From contig JABRWF010000003.1 in the NCBI GenBank assembly GCA_018343915.1, positions 1,488,001-1,552,000 of the forward strand: 64,000 nucleotides of DNA, given 5' to 3'. Shown here in pieces: positions 38,201-49,069 of the stretch; the stretch's first letter is position 1, and every line of letters starts with the position of its first letter. The notes under the pieces were generated by a model that ran no database searches, was not told where the DNA came from, and worked only from the letters and a program-made list of their open reading frames with translations. Source of the DNA: Agroathelia rolfsii. Taxonomy: Eukaryota; Basidiomycota; Agaricomycetes; Amylocorticiales; Amylocorticiaceae. The position numbers and the translations under genes are program-made.

Positions 38201-40177
38201 GTGGTTGCGGGGGGTCAAATCAACGGCCTTTTGTTGAACAGTTATCGCCCTGTTGATGTCATCCAGTCCTCCCAGCTGCTGGAATCGTGCTTGCAACGAA
38301 CTGCCAAGGCTGCTCAGTCTGCTGCATTCGTCCTCGACCGTTGAGGCTTCGTCGTTCTCGATGATGGAAATCGCTTGCTCTATATCCTTGAGCTCGCCCA
38401 GTCGTTCAAATCGACCTCTCAAGTAATTGCTGAAACGACGCAAAATGACAGGCTTATCGGCATGTCCGTCAAGAGTGAGTCGAAGAGCCTCTTCTTGGGC
38501 AGGAATCGCACGATTGAGGTCCGCAACATTGCCCAGATGCTCGAATCGGGTGAATAGCGCTGAACCTAGGTCGCTAAGGTAACTTGCCTTTTTCGCATGC
38601 AGAGGGTGTGTGAGATCAACAGCCTGCTTCTGGGCGGAGACTACTTCATCCAGGTCGACAAGTTCGCCGAGCTTTCGAATTCTGCGCAATAGTAAGAAAC
38701 CCAGCTCATTGAGTTGGGCGGGTTTTAATGGACGATCGCGCGGCGGCTGGTAGGCAGCCTGGCGCAGGAAAGAAATTGCATGATCGAGGTCGTTCTGCTC
38801 CTTGGAATGATTATAACGGACAGAAAAGGAGACTCCGAGGCTATAGAGAAAAGTGGGATCAGGGTTGAGCTGAATGGCCTGCTGTCCTATAAATATAGCC
38901 CTATCCACGTCCGCAAGATTTCCAGACCATTCGAAGCGGCATTTGAGCGAGTTGCCTAAGTTGCTCAAGTAGCTGGCCTTGTCAGCGTGATCATTGGGGG
39001 TAAGTGCAATGGCTTGCTCTTGATATGATATCGCCTCGTCCATATCCGCGATAACGCCTGACTTCTGAGATCTGTGTAAGAGAGAACGACCTAGACTGTT
39101 GAGGTAGACGGGCCTTTTCGGGTGGTCGTCAGGTGTGAGCCTGACAGCTTGCTCCTGAGCCAAAATGGCATTATCCGCATCCCCTAAATCTCCCCGGTAG
39201 TCGAACCGTGAGAGTAGCGCGAGTCCTAGACTGTTTAGGTATACACTCATCTTTGGATCGTTGCCAGGTGTGAGCTCAATAGCTCTTGCCGTGGCTGTAA
39301 TCGCTCTGTCGATGTCTGGCAGCTGCCATGTCCTTCCGAATTGAGATCTCAACGAGTCACCTAAATCGCTGAGACTGGAAGCTTTTCTTGGATGACCGTC
39401 AGGCGTAAGTTCGATGATCCGTTCTTGTATCGAGATGATTGTAGCCAGATCTGTATCTTTCCCGGACTGACGGAAACGTCGCAGCCAAGCATTCCATAGG
39501 TAGCCAAGATAGGTGATTTTGTCAGAGTGAGTATCCGGAAGAGCGTCGACGGTCTGCTGTCGGATGGATATTGTCTTGTCGATGTCACCGAACTGTTTCG
39601 AGCGATCAAATCGTCTTTCTAGTGAGTTTGCGAGATTGTGTATTATATAGGACCAATGAGGATGGCTGGGCTGTACGAGATGAGCCGCCCTCTCTTGAAC
39701 GGATATACATTCGTCCATATCGGCAGGATCGCTCGACATCAAGAACCTGTCCTTCAGCGAGTTACCAAGGTTACTAAGATAATCGGGCTGGTCTATATGA
39801 TCTTCAGGTGTAAGATCGACGACGCGTTTCTGTATGGTAATAGCCTTGTCGAGTTCCGCCAACCCCCGTGTGATTTGGGACCTCATCTGGAACAAAACGC
39901 CCAGATTGCTTAGGTAGCCTACTATGTCGGCGTGGCCATGTGGCAAGAAATCGATTGCTTCCTGCTGCAGGGCGATAGCTATATCGAGATGCTTAGGATT
40001 CCCCGATCGTGCATGCAATTGAAGTTGTGTGCCGATCATAGGCATGAGGATTTTGGGATCTCGCTTCACGACAGTAGCCCGCGTATCGGTAAGGCTGAGA
40101 ACATGGTCTCCGCTGCTATCAGGTCCGAGCCCGTCCATTGTCGGTTCAACTCCATCACCCTTATTTTCTGTCTTCAT
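35294..40177 (-). CDS. TPR-CHAT protein, caspase-like peptidase domain, copy 1
   Basis: About 1609 residues from two exons (40177-36158 and 36103-35294; 54-nt intron). The N-terminal about 1000 residues are a tandem array of 21-22 units of about 45 residues, with pattern DxDxAIxxQExAxxLTPxxHxxKxxYLxNLGxSLxxRF, i.e. TPR-like helical repeats. A conserved linker (LEQGRSIVWGQIL) precedes the C-terminal CHAT domain, a clan CD caspase/separase-like peptidase fold. The catalytic pair is visible: His in WIHLACHG and Cys in LSACQTATGDE, followed by HLAAGMLMAGY. The ATG at 40177 is the first Met; a further upstream exon is possible. A second copy lies at 49070-53141. TPR-CHAT proteins act as activated proteases in bacteria; the role in fungi is not settled, so function is inference. 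Confidence 0.88.
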
Positions 40178-41078
40178 AGACAAAGAATCCTATGAGCCCT
40201 TATACCAATTGAACAATATCAAAGCTATTTACCGGCATTTTCTCCATAATGGCTATGCTCGATGGATAGTAGAATATCTGGTCCTCAGCGACAATATAAT
40301 CTACGACCAAGGAAGAATACTCATATGAGACGGGCATAAGTTTGAATCCAATTTATCACAAAAAAATGGCATACACCAAGAGTCTCTTTCAGATGGATTT
40401 ATTTTCCCGCGAAGTAGTACACTTTTCGATGACAGAGACAAAGTATATGGCACGATGGGATTGTGGGTAACGATGAAGTCGAACAAGTTCTGCAGATATT
40501 AGAATGGCTGCTTTGTTGTATTGACGCGTCCGTAAGCACTATGGATGAAGCAAGAAGTCCAAAAGATTGAGGAGAGAATATCTAGCCATAGAAATAGTCT
40601 GCACTTATAAAGCCTTGGCTGCGAGGCTACAAACCCGGTGTATTAATAAGCAATATTAGCGTAGTTCTTGGCTACGGCGACCATTTTCATCACAGTAGTG
40701 ACCTCTAGGCTATTTGTTTATGATGAATGGCGGTGGCAGAAGCCGAAGTCTTTTCTAGGAAATTGCAGGTATCTCATGTAGGCTTGAATAAATTCAAGTA
40801 GATTCAACGGCACCGTGTATGTGTCTTTTGAAGTTCATGGCATGTTCATGGATGACTCGGATAGGCTTGAAACTTTGTTGATGTCACATTACATAACACA
40901 CGAACGTCACATGTTATATGGCTCATAATCACGCATGAAAAATTTCAACGACTGTTGAAGTTAAATGAAATTTAAAATAAAATAAAAACGCTGGATCCAA
41001 AATTACATGAGCCATCCACACGAAAACATGGCACCGTAGCTGCACAATTGCTCGAGAAATGTTTTATCAAGGCATATC
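40178..41078. other. 5' flank of TPR-CHAT copy 1, up to the retrotransposon
   Basis: AT-rich, with no gene seen. The retrotransposon sits in this intergenic space between two divergent genes. Confidence 0.45.
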
Positions 41079-41093
41079 AAGGTACAGTTCGAA
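41079..41093. repeat. Target-site duplication, left copy
   Basis: AAGGTACAGTTCGAA, identical to 46678-46692; it marks the left end of the retrotransposon insertion. Confidence 0.9.
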
Positions 41094-41195
41094 AACCTCT
41101 TGCCTCCCGACCATCACCACGTCGAGTGAGGTAGCACTACACTTTACTGTACACATCACATACTCTATCAAAGAAATTTATCACCAATTCAGTCA

Positions 41196-42551
41196 ATGAC
41201 GGCTGCGTCTCAGGGCACGACAAGTGCCAGGAGCAAAAATTCGGCAACCCCCACAAAAAACGCCCAACAAAACACCACGCCCGACACAAACACAGACCAA
41301 GCAACCACAGCCGTTGATGATGACCTACTCAATGCAGGCTTAAGCAATCCTATGGCTGCCTTGGATATCATAATCAAAGGCATGGATGACAAGAGCATCA
41401 ACGCCCCTAAGAAAGCTACATACAAGCAACTTGCAATGTTTGTCAAGCGTCACCTCTCGCAAGGTGCAACAAATGCCATCCAGCCAGCCGGGTCCACCAT
41501 GCCAGAACTCACGTACCAATCCATGAAGGGCCTTCTCCAGGAAAAATTCCAGGAGCAGGAATCCAGGCTTCGAGAAGCGCTACGCAAAGCACCTGGCCCA
41601 ATCCAAGCATCAAAGACAACTGCACCAAGCTATGCTCAAGTGGCAGCAGGAGCAGTAAAAACCAAGCCCCGTGAGCGTGAGGTCTTCCTGTCAATAGACA
41701 AGGTAGATGCCAACAATGTCCTTAGGACTGGCTCACACGAGGATATACGCCTTGCTGTGCAGAAAGCCCTACATGAAGTGGACAAGGCCAGATTCCCTGT
41801 AGACTTCAGTCTACAAGGGGTACGTCACACTCAATATGGGAAACTAGTAATACAAACAATGGATGCAAAGGATGCCAGGGAGCTAAGAGTGAGGCAAGAT
41901 GAGTGGGTAGCCCGTCTGGCGGCAGGGGTCACGGTGAGCACGCGCACGTACTCAGTCGTGGTCCATGGTGTCTCAACCAAGTTTGACCCGAGCGGCCTTG
42001 CGGCCAAGGACGCTATACTCAGTGGAAACAAGAACACACTTACCAACACCAACGTCATCGCAGACATGCGATGGCTAACAGGGGAGCCCAACGCAAAACC
42101 AACAGCATCGCTGCTCATCCGCCTCTACGAACGCCAACAAGCTGACCAGCTCATCCTAAACGGGACGTCAGTCCTAGGCAAGATGTGTACAACAGAGAAG
42201 TTCATCCCTTCCCCAGTTCAGTGCTACCACTGTCAGAAATTCAACCACATGACCTACGAGTGCCCTGCGATGAAAGAACTACCCCTTAGCGTTGTCTGTG
42301 CTCGGTGCGCAGGCAACCACAACACCAAAGCATGCGGATGCACACACAGCACCAAATGCACTGACCCACGACAATGTAAACACATCAAGGCCAAATGCAG
42401 TAACTGCGGCGGAGCCCATCGCGCCTTCGACAAGATCTGCCCAGTTAAGGCTGCGGAAACCGCTAAGATGCGAGCGCGACACGGCGGGGACTACCCGTAC
42501 TTTGACCCAAATTTCCTCCTCTTGGCCGAACGAGCCGAGGGGAGACATTAA
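41196..42551 (+). CDS. Retrotransposon ORF1, zinc-knuckle RNA-binding protein
   Basis: 451 residues. The N-terminal half is rich in Ala, Thr and Gln; a segment near residues 165-330 (REREVFLSIDKVDANN onward, RELRVRQDEW) resembles the RNA-binding part of ORF1 proteins. The C-terminal third holds cysteine knuckles CYHCQKFNHMTYEC, CARCAGNHNTKAC and CSNCGGAHRAFDKIC. The expected role is packaging element RNA into a ribonucleoprotein. Its TAA stop (42549-42551) is followed directly by the ATG of ORF2. Confidence 0.88.
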   Translation: MTAASQGTTSARSKNSATPTKNAQQNTTPDTNTDQATTAVDDDLLNAGLSNPMAALDIIIKGMDDKSINAPKKATYKQLAMFVKRHLSQGATNAIQPAGSTMPELTYQSMKGLLQEKFQEQESRLREALRKAPGPIQASKTTAPSYAQVAAGAVKTKPREREVFLSIDKVDANNVLRTGSHEDIRLAVQKALHEVDKARFPVDFSLQGVRHTQYGKLVIQTMDAKDARELRVRQDEWVARLAAGVTVSTRTYSVVVHGVSTKFDPSGLAAKDAILSGNKNTLTNTNVIADMRWLTGEPNAKPTASLLIRLYERQQADQLILNGTSVLGKMCTTEKFIPSPVQCYHCQKFNHMTYECPAMKELPLSVVCARCAGNHNTKACGCTHSTKCTDPRQCKHIKAKCSNCGGAHRAFDKICPVKAAETAKMRARHGGDYPYFDPNFLLLAERAEGRH

Positions 42552-45500
42552 ATGGAACCTCAAGGTACAGGGTTGCGCATCAAATCACTAAACTGCCATA
42601 AAAGCAGCGACGTCATATACAGCCTCATGAACGATACTAGCCCGGATGAGTGGGATATCATTTGCATCCAGGAACCGCCAGCCAACTTCAACACATACGC
42701 ATACTGGAGCAAACACTGGGTGGCAGTTGCCCCCTCGCCAACTACCTCATCTAATCTCCCCACCCGAGCAGTAACCCTAGTCAATGCCAATATACAAGCT
42801 GATGCGTACAACCCTATCTTAGTCCCACACCACGATGTAGTGGGACTGTCCCTTAACACTGGCTCTTCCCCCATTAACTTATATAACATCTACAATGATG
42901 TTCAACATAATGACTCCATAACTGCCATTAGCCGCAGCCTAGCCCAACACCCTCCCTCCTCCAACCATATTCTTATCGGCGACTTCAATCGCCACTCACC
43001 CCTCTGGTCAGGCTCTGACCGACCAGCCCGCACGGACAATGCAAGAAACCGCGAACTTGCCGAACCACTCCTCCAGCTCCTAGGAACGTTCCACCTAGAA
43101 TGCCACACCTCACCAGGCACCCGCACCTGCTTCTCAGATAGTCATCAATCATGGTCAACAATCGACCTTGTCTTTATGTCGGAAGAACTCAGCGATGCTC
43201 GGGTTAAATGCTCAACAGAATACGGCCATGGATCAGACCATTCTGCAATAACAATAACACTGGATACCAACCTTATAAGGTCAACATTCTCCCCACGTCC
43301 TCTTTTCCGCCTGGTTGACTGGCTCGAGTTTCAACGACGCTTCGATGAGAAGCTAAAATCCGAATACAGAACTACATCCTTACAAAGCGCCGAAGACGTT
43401 GACCATGCAGTGGAAACAATCACCCGTATATACCAGTCCACGCTTACCCCAATCACCCCAGTCTCTAAACCTAGCCAATATGCAAAACGATGGTGGTCAG
43501 AAGACCTAACAAACCTCCGCCAGGAACATAAAAGAGCTACACGAAGAGCGAGCCGACCACAGGCATCCAACGAGGATAGACAATATGCAACAGCCATCAA
43601 ACGCCAATACTTTTCAGCAATCCGCCGACAGAAAAGAGCCCATTGGAACAACTGGCTGGCTGAGATTGATGAGCGAAGTATCTGGACGGCAAACAAGTTC
43701 GTTACGGCAGCTAGTGGAAATAATACATCAATAAAAATCCCCCCCCTTCAATCCGGTTCAGGCCTAGCTACGAGTAGCGAGGACAAATGTGCAATCTTAC
43801 TAGACACCTTTTTCCCTACCCCACCCCAGGCATCACTAGAAGATACGGTGAACTTTACATACCCCTCAGCACTACCAGACGAGCTTTTCACCCCGCAAGA
43901 TGCAGTAGCAGCTATACATAACCTGAGCCCATACAAAGCACCAGGGAACTCAGGTATTCCCAATATGGCTATCCAACAGACATGCGAGACCGTCGCCCCA
44001 ATCCTTACCAACATAGCAAACGCATGCTTTCGGCTGGGATACCACCCCCAGACATGGCGTATTTTCACAACAATCACACTTCGGAAACCGGGCAAAGACG
44101 ACTACTCTATTCCAAAAGCCTACCGCCCTATAGCTCTAGAAGATACACTCTCTAAAGTTATTGAAGCAATGGTTACGAATAGACTTTCGCACCTAGCAGA
44201 GACCCATAACCTAATCCCACCAAATCACTTTGGTGGCCGGCCAGGCCGCACTACTACTGATGCTATACTACTCCTCACGCAACGCATCAAGGACGCATGG
44301 CGCAAGGGTCAGGTTACCTCTGTACTGTTCTATGACATATCGCAGGCTTTCCCCACAGTCTCGCATGAACGACTACTGCATAATCTTCGCAAGAGACAGG
44401 CCCCACAGCAGCTGGTAAACTGGGTGGCAAGTTTCCTTCGAGGCCGCCTTACAAACCTCAAGTTTGATGACTATACCTCGGATCCACGCCCAGCAAGCTA
44501 TGGCATTCCCCAAGGCTCTCCACTCTCTCCTATTCTATATCTATTTTACTCATCGGACCTTCTGGAGATCTGTAACCCTAAAGCACAGAATGAATTCATG
44601 GTAGGATTCATAGATGATACGGCACTAGCAGTGTCCAGCTCATCTGTCGAAGAGAACATACGCAGACTTGAACAACTTTCAGATGCAGCACTCCAATGGT
44701 CGTCAACACACGCATGCCGCTTTGATATCAAAAAATTCCAATTAATCCATTTTACAACCAACAAAAGCAAGTACACTCCAACACCAATTGTTATAGGAGG
44801 TATTCGCGTGAACGCGCAGGAGAGTGCAAAATACCTAGGCGTTATCATGGACCGGAAACTACGATGGAAACAACACACTGAATCAGCCATCGCAAAAGGG
44901 ACAGCGGCTATATTAGCCATAGCACGTCTAGCTCGGCCCACAGTAGGGGTGCCCCACCGCTTCATGAGACAGCTCTACATCTCTGTGGTCTTACCACGAG
45001 TGGAATATGCAGTGGCGGTATGGTACACCCCAGTACAAACAGTGGCAGGCACACGACGACAGTCAGGATCAGTAGGCATAGCCCGACGCATTGCACGAGT
45101 CCAAAGAACAGCCGCGCGACTCATTACTGGCGCTTTCCGCACCACGGCCACGGACGTATTGGAATACCATGCTGTTCTCCTCCCAACTCAATTACGCCTC
45201 AACCAGGTAACCTTTAATAACACCGTTCGACTTGCGGCACTCCCCCCTTTACACCCTCTAAGGAAATACGTAGAAAGGTGCTCACGTCACCTCCCGCGCC
45301 TCCACCACTCCCCAATACACAAGCTCTTCCATGCCTTCCCAGAAGCACATGGGGTTGAGACCATCAATCCTATTCCCCCGCCTGCAAGTTGGGCACCAAA
45401 ATTCACACACTATATTGCACCAAACCGCGAAACAGCAATCGACTATGCCAATACCGGCAGTGGACACAGCCTAACAGTGTACACAGATGGATCGGGATAC

Positions 45501-46382
45501 AAAGGGGGAATCGGAGCAGCAGCGTTCGCTAGGGACAGACGGGGCAAAGAATACGTCCGCCGACTATACCTTGGGAACGACCAAACCCACACAGTCTTTG
45601 AAGGAGAGGTGATAGGGGCCATCCTTGCCCTGGATATTATCCGAGCATGCCCGCGAACAGTGAGGGCCACAATCATGCTAGACAACCAAGCAGCAATCCA
45701 CGCATTATCCACAAGGAGGGGGAAAGCAGGGAGATACCTACTTGATCTCTTCCATAAGGAGCTCGAATCTCTGTTGAGAGCGCGACGAAGCCTACGCCTT
45801 CATATCCAGTGGGTCCCGGGCCACGAAGGTATCGAGGGGAATGAACGTGTTGATGAAGAAGCAAAGGCAGCTGCAGAAGGAAGCTCCACAGAGCTAACAC
45901 GACACATTGAGACCCTAGAAGGAGACCTCCCAGCAAGCACATCAGCGCTCAAGGCATGGCAGAAGAAGCAATCGTTTATCGAGTGGAAGCTCAGATGGCA
46001 GAATAGCAAGCGAGGGAAACAACTACAGCGAATTGACCCAACACCACCATCCAAACCAACCCTAAAGCTATACAAAGGCCGATCACAACAGGCCGGAAGC
46101 ATCATCACCCAACTCCGCTCGGGCCACTCAGCTCTCAACGCCTTCCTTCATAGAATCAATGCAGTCGACTCGCCGCTGTGCACTAGATGCCAAACACCAG
46201 AAACGGTCGAACACTTCATTCTTACATGCCAGAGGTTCACAATGCTCCGCCATTCACTACGCACAGCCATAAAAGGCCCCTTCTCACTTTCAAACCTGTT
46301 GTCAAAAAATTCAAATATTTCAAAAACACTTGCCTTTGTCCAAAACACCAAACGCTTCCCACATTATGCAAACCTTATATAA
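42552..46382 (+). CDS. Retrotransposon ORF2: endonuclease, reverse transcriptase, RNase H
   Basis: 1276 residues. Domains in order: AP-type endonuclease (ICIQEPPAN, IGDFNRHSPLW, STIDLVFMS, GSDHSAIT) up to about residue 240; reverse transcriptase from about residue 480 (YRPIALEDTLSKVIE, GGRPGRTTTDAI, FYDISQAFPTVSHE, YGIPQGSPLSPILY, and the catalytic FIDD in VGFIDDTALAV, where many elements have YADD); RNase H (YTDGSGYKGGIGAAAF, FEGEVIGAILAL, MLDNQAAIHAL, WVPGHEGIEGNERVDEEAK); and a C-terminal zinc motif CTRCQTPETVEHFILTC. Together these do target-primed reverse transcription: nick the target, copy the RNA, remove the template. All catalytic motifs I can see are intact. Confidence 0.92.
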   Translation: MEPQGTGLRIKSLNCHKSSDVIYSLMNDTSPDEWDIICIQEPPANFNTYAYWSKHWVAVAPSPTTSSNLPTRAVTLVNANIQADAYNPILVPHHDVVGLSLNTGSSPINLYNIYNDVQHNDSITAISRSLAQHPPSSNHILIGDFNRHSPLWSGSDRPARTDNARNRELAEPLLQLLGTFHLECHTSPGTRTCFSDSHQSWSTIDLVFMSEELSDARVKCSTEYGHGSDHSAITITLDTNLIRSTFSPRPLFRLVDWLEFQRRFDEKLKSEYRTTSLQSAEDVDHAVETITRIYQSTLTPITPVSKPSQYAKRWWSEDLTNLRQEHKRATRRASRPQASNEDRQYATAIKRQYFSAIRRQKRAHWNNWLAEIDERSIWTANKFVTAASGNNTSIKIPPLQSGSGLATSSEDKCAILLDTFFPTPPQASLEDTVNFTYPSALPDELFTPQDAVAAIHNLSPYKAPGNSGIPNMAIQQTCETVAPILTNIANACFRLGYHPQTWRIFTTITLRKPGKDDYSIPKAYRPIALEDTLSKVIEAMVTNRLSHLAETHNLIPPNHFGGRPGRTTTDAILLLTQRIKDAWRKGQVTSVLFYDISQAFPTVSHERLLHNLRKRQAPQQLVNWVASFLRGRLTNLKFDDYTSDPRPASYGIPQGSPLSPILYLFYSSDLLEICNPKAQNEFMVGFIDDTALAVSSSSVEENIRRLEQLSDAALQWSSTHACRFDIKKFQLIHFTTNKSKYTPTPIVIGGIRVNAQESAKYLGVIMDRKLRWKQHTESAIAKGTAAILAIARLARPTVGVPHRFMRQLYISVVLPRVEYAVAVWYTPVQTVAGTRRQSGSVGIARRIARVQRTAARLITGAFRTTATDVLEYHAVLLPTQLRLNQVTFNNTVRLAALPPLHPLRKYVERCSRHLPRLHHSPIHKLFHAFPEAHGVETINPIPPPASWAPKFTHYIAPNRETAIDYANTGSGHSLTVYTDGSGYKGGIGAAAFARDRRGKEYVRRLYLGNDQTHTVFEGEVIGAILALDIIRACPRTVRATIMLDNQAAIHALSTRRGKAGRYLLDLFHKELESLLRARRSLRLHIQWVPGHEGIEGNERVDEEAKAAAEGSSTELTRHIETLEGDLPASTSALKAWQKKQSFIEWKLRWQNSKRGKQLQRIDPTPPSKPTLKLYKGRSQQAGSIITQLRSGHSALNAFLHRINAVDSPLCTRCQTPETVEHFILTCQRFTMLRHSLRTAIKGPFSLSNLLSKNSNISKTLAFVQNTKRFPHYANLI

Positions 46383-46677
46383 CCTCTTTTACCACTATAC
46401 ATATATCATGCAAACTACCTGTTCATATCTAAATATCCCCACTTGTGTTACTTTCATTTTCTTCCTTTTATTTCCTTCTTTTTGCTACCCTCTTACTAAT
46501 TTCGAGCCTTCGGACTCCCCCGTCGCAGGGCACTCATCCCACCAGCATCGCAATAAGTTTTACACCTACTCTATTATATGCAAACCCCTCATGTACTTCC
46601 TGTCACACGTTAATAGTGGTAACATAGGCCTATCAGGCCTGACACTGCCACTATAAATAAATGGATTTAATAATAAT

Positions 46678-46692
46678 AAGGTACAGTTCGAA
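46678..46692. repeat. Target-site duplication, right copy
   Basis: AAGGTACAGTTCGAA, identical to 41079-41093. Confidence 0.9.
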
Positions 46693-47287
46693 CTGTAGCC
46701 GGCCGTGGTCTTGCTTGCCCAGGCACTAACCAATATAACCTTACGGAGTTGTGAGACAAGGATAGAGCTCAGATGGTGGAATCATGATGCAAGATATTTC
46801 CTATAAGATGCATAGCTATAATACAAAACTAGGTGATAGCAAATGGATGTACAAAATGTATGCAAGTCCACAATCAAAATAGAGTGACGCCTCAGAGCTA
46901 CCGTGAAGCCCGTCCCTTCTGTGTGTAACAAGGAGAAGCGGTGCCGAACGGGCGATGTCATGGCACGCCAGCACCTATGAAAGGCCTGTGTGCTCGACTC
47001 TTTGCACCCTGCGGGTTGTCTTCATAGGCGGTTTTGATTGGGAAGAATCAAGGAGTACTATTACAATCCGTACCCAGACTTTATGTATCTTGTGGCGTGG
47101 GAACTCTTGTATCCGATGCGCCACAGCTCTGACAGCCAATCACAAACCAAAGTTGCTCTAGTTTTACAGTAAGACCTGTTCTGTGGAACTCACTGAGACT
47201 GCTCATCGAAGCTTGAAGACGAATTATTTACTTTTGATTAACGAGATAAAAACTCTCAAACATTCAACGGCGTTACTGAGTACTGAA
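46693..47287. other. 5' flank of the THOC3-like gene
   Basis: Short frames only; the former intergenic DNA right of the insertion. No gene seen. Confidence 0.45.
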
Positions 47288-48794
47288 ATGTCGAACACAT
47301 TGGGACGACCAGAAGACGAAGAAATCCAAGAACCCCAGAGACCCCCGTCGCCGCCTCCGCACATGACATTCAGCGCTAGAGGCATCCATGTACGATATCA
47401 GCTACTGGAGTAGACGTCTTAATCACCCTCGCTTATCCCTTTCACGTTGGCTCCTCTATGTTTTGCTACCTTTGTGATGTATGACTAGGCTCCGTCGTTT
47501 ACTGCATTTCGTCCACACGACGTCAGGATACCGTCTTCACGTTCCCTCACGCATGTCGCTTGGAGCTGTGATGGTCGCAAGCTGGCTGCCGTTGGTGTAG
47601 ACAAGATAGTCCGTATATGGACTCCCGAGAAGAGCGTTAGTGCGTCTCGTACAGCGCAAGTTCATGCATAATCTCAAACCTAAACTCTAGATGGAGCCTC
47701 GCGCCTCAACATCTTACACTGGTGGTCACTCGGATGATGTAACCTATGTCGCTTGGGATCCAACTCATCACGACCTGTTCTGCTCTGCTTCTAGTTTAGA
47801 CAGAAGAATAGTCTTCTGGGATGTACGACGTGGGTCCTGAACTCATGATTTTACCATTATCTTAACTCACGATATCTTTCAGAGAGTAGATCCATACAAC
47901 AAATCTCGCTGAAAGTAGAGCCTCTCAATGTCACCTACTCACCCACTGGCCGCCTGATCGCCTACTCATCAACAAATAGTGTCAGTTTCTTAACAAAAGA
48001 TGGAGGTGGCAGCGATAGCAAGGATATTTGGCGCACGCCTTCGGATATGACAACAACAACTTGGGTATGATAAAAAAATAAATATCTCAATGAGCCTCAT
48101 ACTAAGTATCCATTGACCAGGGTGCGACGAATTTGATCTTCAGCCATGCTGGTGATGGTATCCTCGCAGTTCACACCTCCAAACCTTCAATTGGGATCTT
48201 CGAACTGCCAAGTGTGCGGCATATAGATTGGGTATCTGCGCATCCTAGAGGATGTGCTGCACTTGCTCTAGACCCGCGTGGAAGGTTAGTGCAATGCGAT
48301 ATGACTGCCCACCTATTCAATTAAAAATAATTGTATCTTGGTAGATATGTTGCCTCAGGCGGTCATGATGCCATCATCAACCTTTTCGAGACAAATGAAT
48401 GGCTGTGTGCACGTTCGATCACCTCTTGCGAGTGAGTTATAGACTAGATCTGGAAGAACGGTTTTTCGCTGAACACAAATCACATCCTCATCAGCCATGA
48501 CATTAATGCACTTAGCTTTTCATACGACGGCGAATATATCGCTGTAGCATGCAAGGGCTCTTATATTGACATCGTATGTGTTCATGATCACTGTTTCGCC
48601 AAATACTTCCTTCTGACGTCCAATGGTAGATTGCAACTGAAACTGGACTGCCGCTACATCGCGTCCATGCACCCAGTCCGTCGCCAACAGTGACATGGCA
48701 CCCGTCGAGGCATATTTTTGCGTACTGCGGCCATGTCAAGACTGGGACTTCAAATAGCGCATGTCTGAGCTTGTTTGGGCCTGGCAGTTCTTGA
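47288..48794 (+). CDS. WD40 protein, THO complex subunit 3 (THOC3/TEX1)-like
   Basis: Likely subunit of the THO/TREX complex, which couples transcription with mRNA export in the nucleus. Starts MSNTLGRPEDEEIQEP with a Pro-rich stretch. The first intron (47390-47488) removes an in-frame TAG. WD40-type blades follow: LTHVAWSCDGRKLAAVGVD...RIW, GGHSDDVTYVAWDPTHHDLF...FWDVRR, plus a THOC3-like series (LNVTYSPTGRLIAYSS; YVASGGHDAIINLFE; INALSFSYDGEYIAVACKG; VTWHPSRHIFAYCG). About eight exons, with stop at 48794. Assignment rests on blade order and the closing LPLHRVHA...VTWHPS region as in THOC3. It converges with TPR-CHAT copy 2 (275 bp between ends). A single-copy, housekeeping-type gene between two accessory paralogues. 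Confidence 0.75.
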
Positions 48795-49069
48795 GTTCGT
48801 GACGCAGTCCAACCTATGGATTGCTAACGTTAACTTTACCCTTCGCATTTTCGCTCGATGTTTCTTCCGCATTTTATCTTTTGCTATCATTTTACTCGCT
48901 AGCTTATTATTGAAACTCTCCATATTCTGATATTCGTGACGACATGACCTGATCGATATCGCGTAGGATGTATCGGTATGCTCAGGTTGAAATTACAGGA
49001 ACTTGAGATAAGTACAAGATTTATGAATACACATTCTGGAAGTGTGATGTACATAGGCCACTGACACAT

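Larger units (their letters stand above)
41094..46677 (+). mobile_element. Non-LTR (LINE) retrotransposon, apparently full length
   Basis: About 5.58 kb, bounded by a perfect 15-bp target duplication, with a short 5' UTR (about 100 bp), two open ORFs, and a 3' end of TAA triplets (TTTAATAATAATAA) rather than poly(A). The ORF layout (zinc-knuckle ORF1; endonuclease, reverse transcriptase and RNase H in ORF2) fits Tad/I-type elements, which are common in fungi. No stops or frameshifts were found in either ORF, and the duplication is undecayed, so insertion appears recent. It lies in intergenic DNA between TPR-CHAT copy 1 and the THOC3-like gene. Confidence 0.9.
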
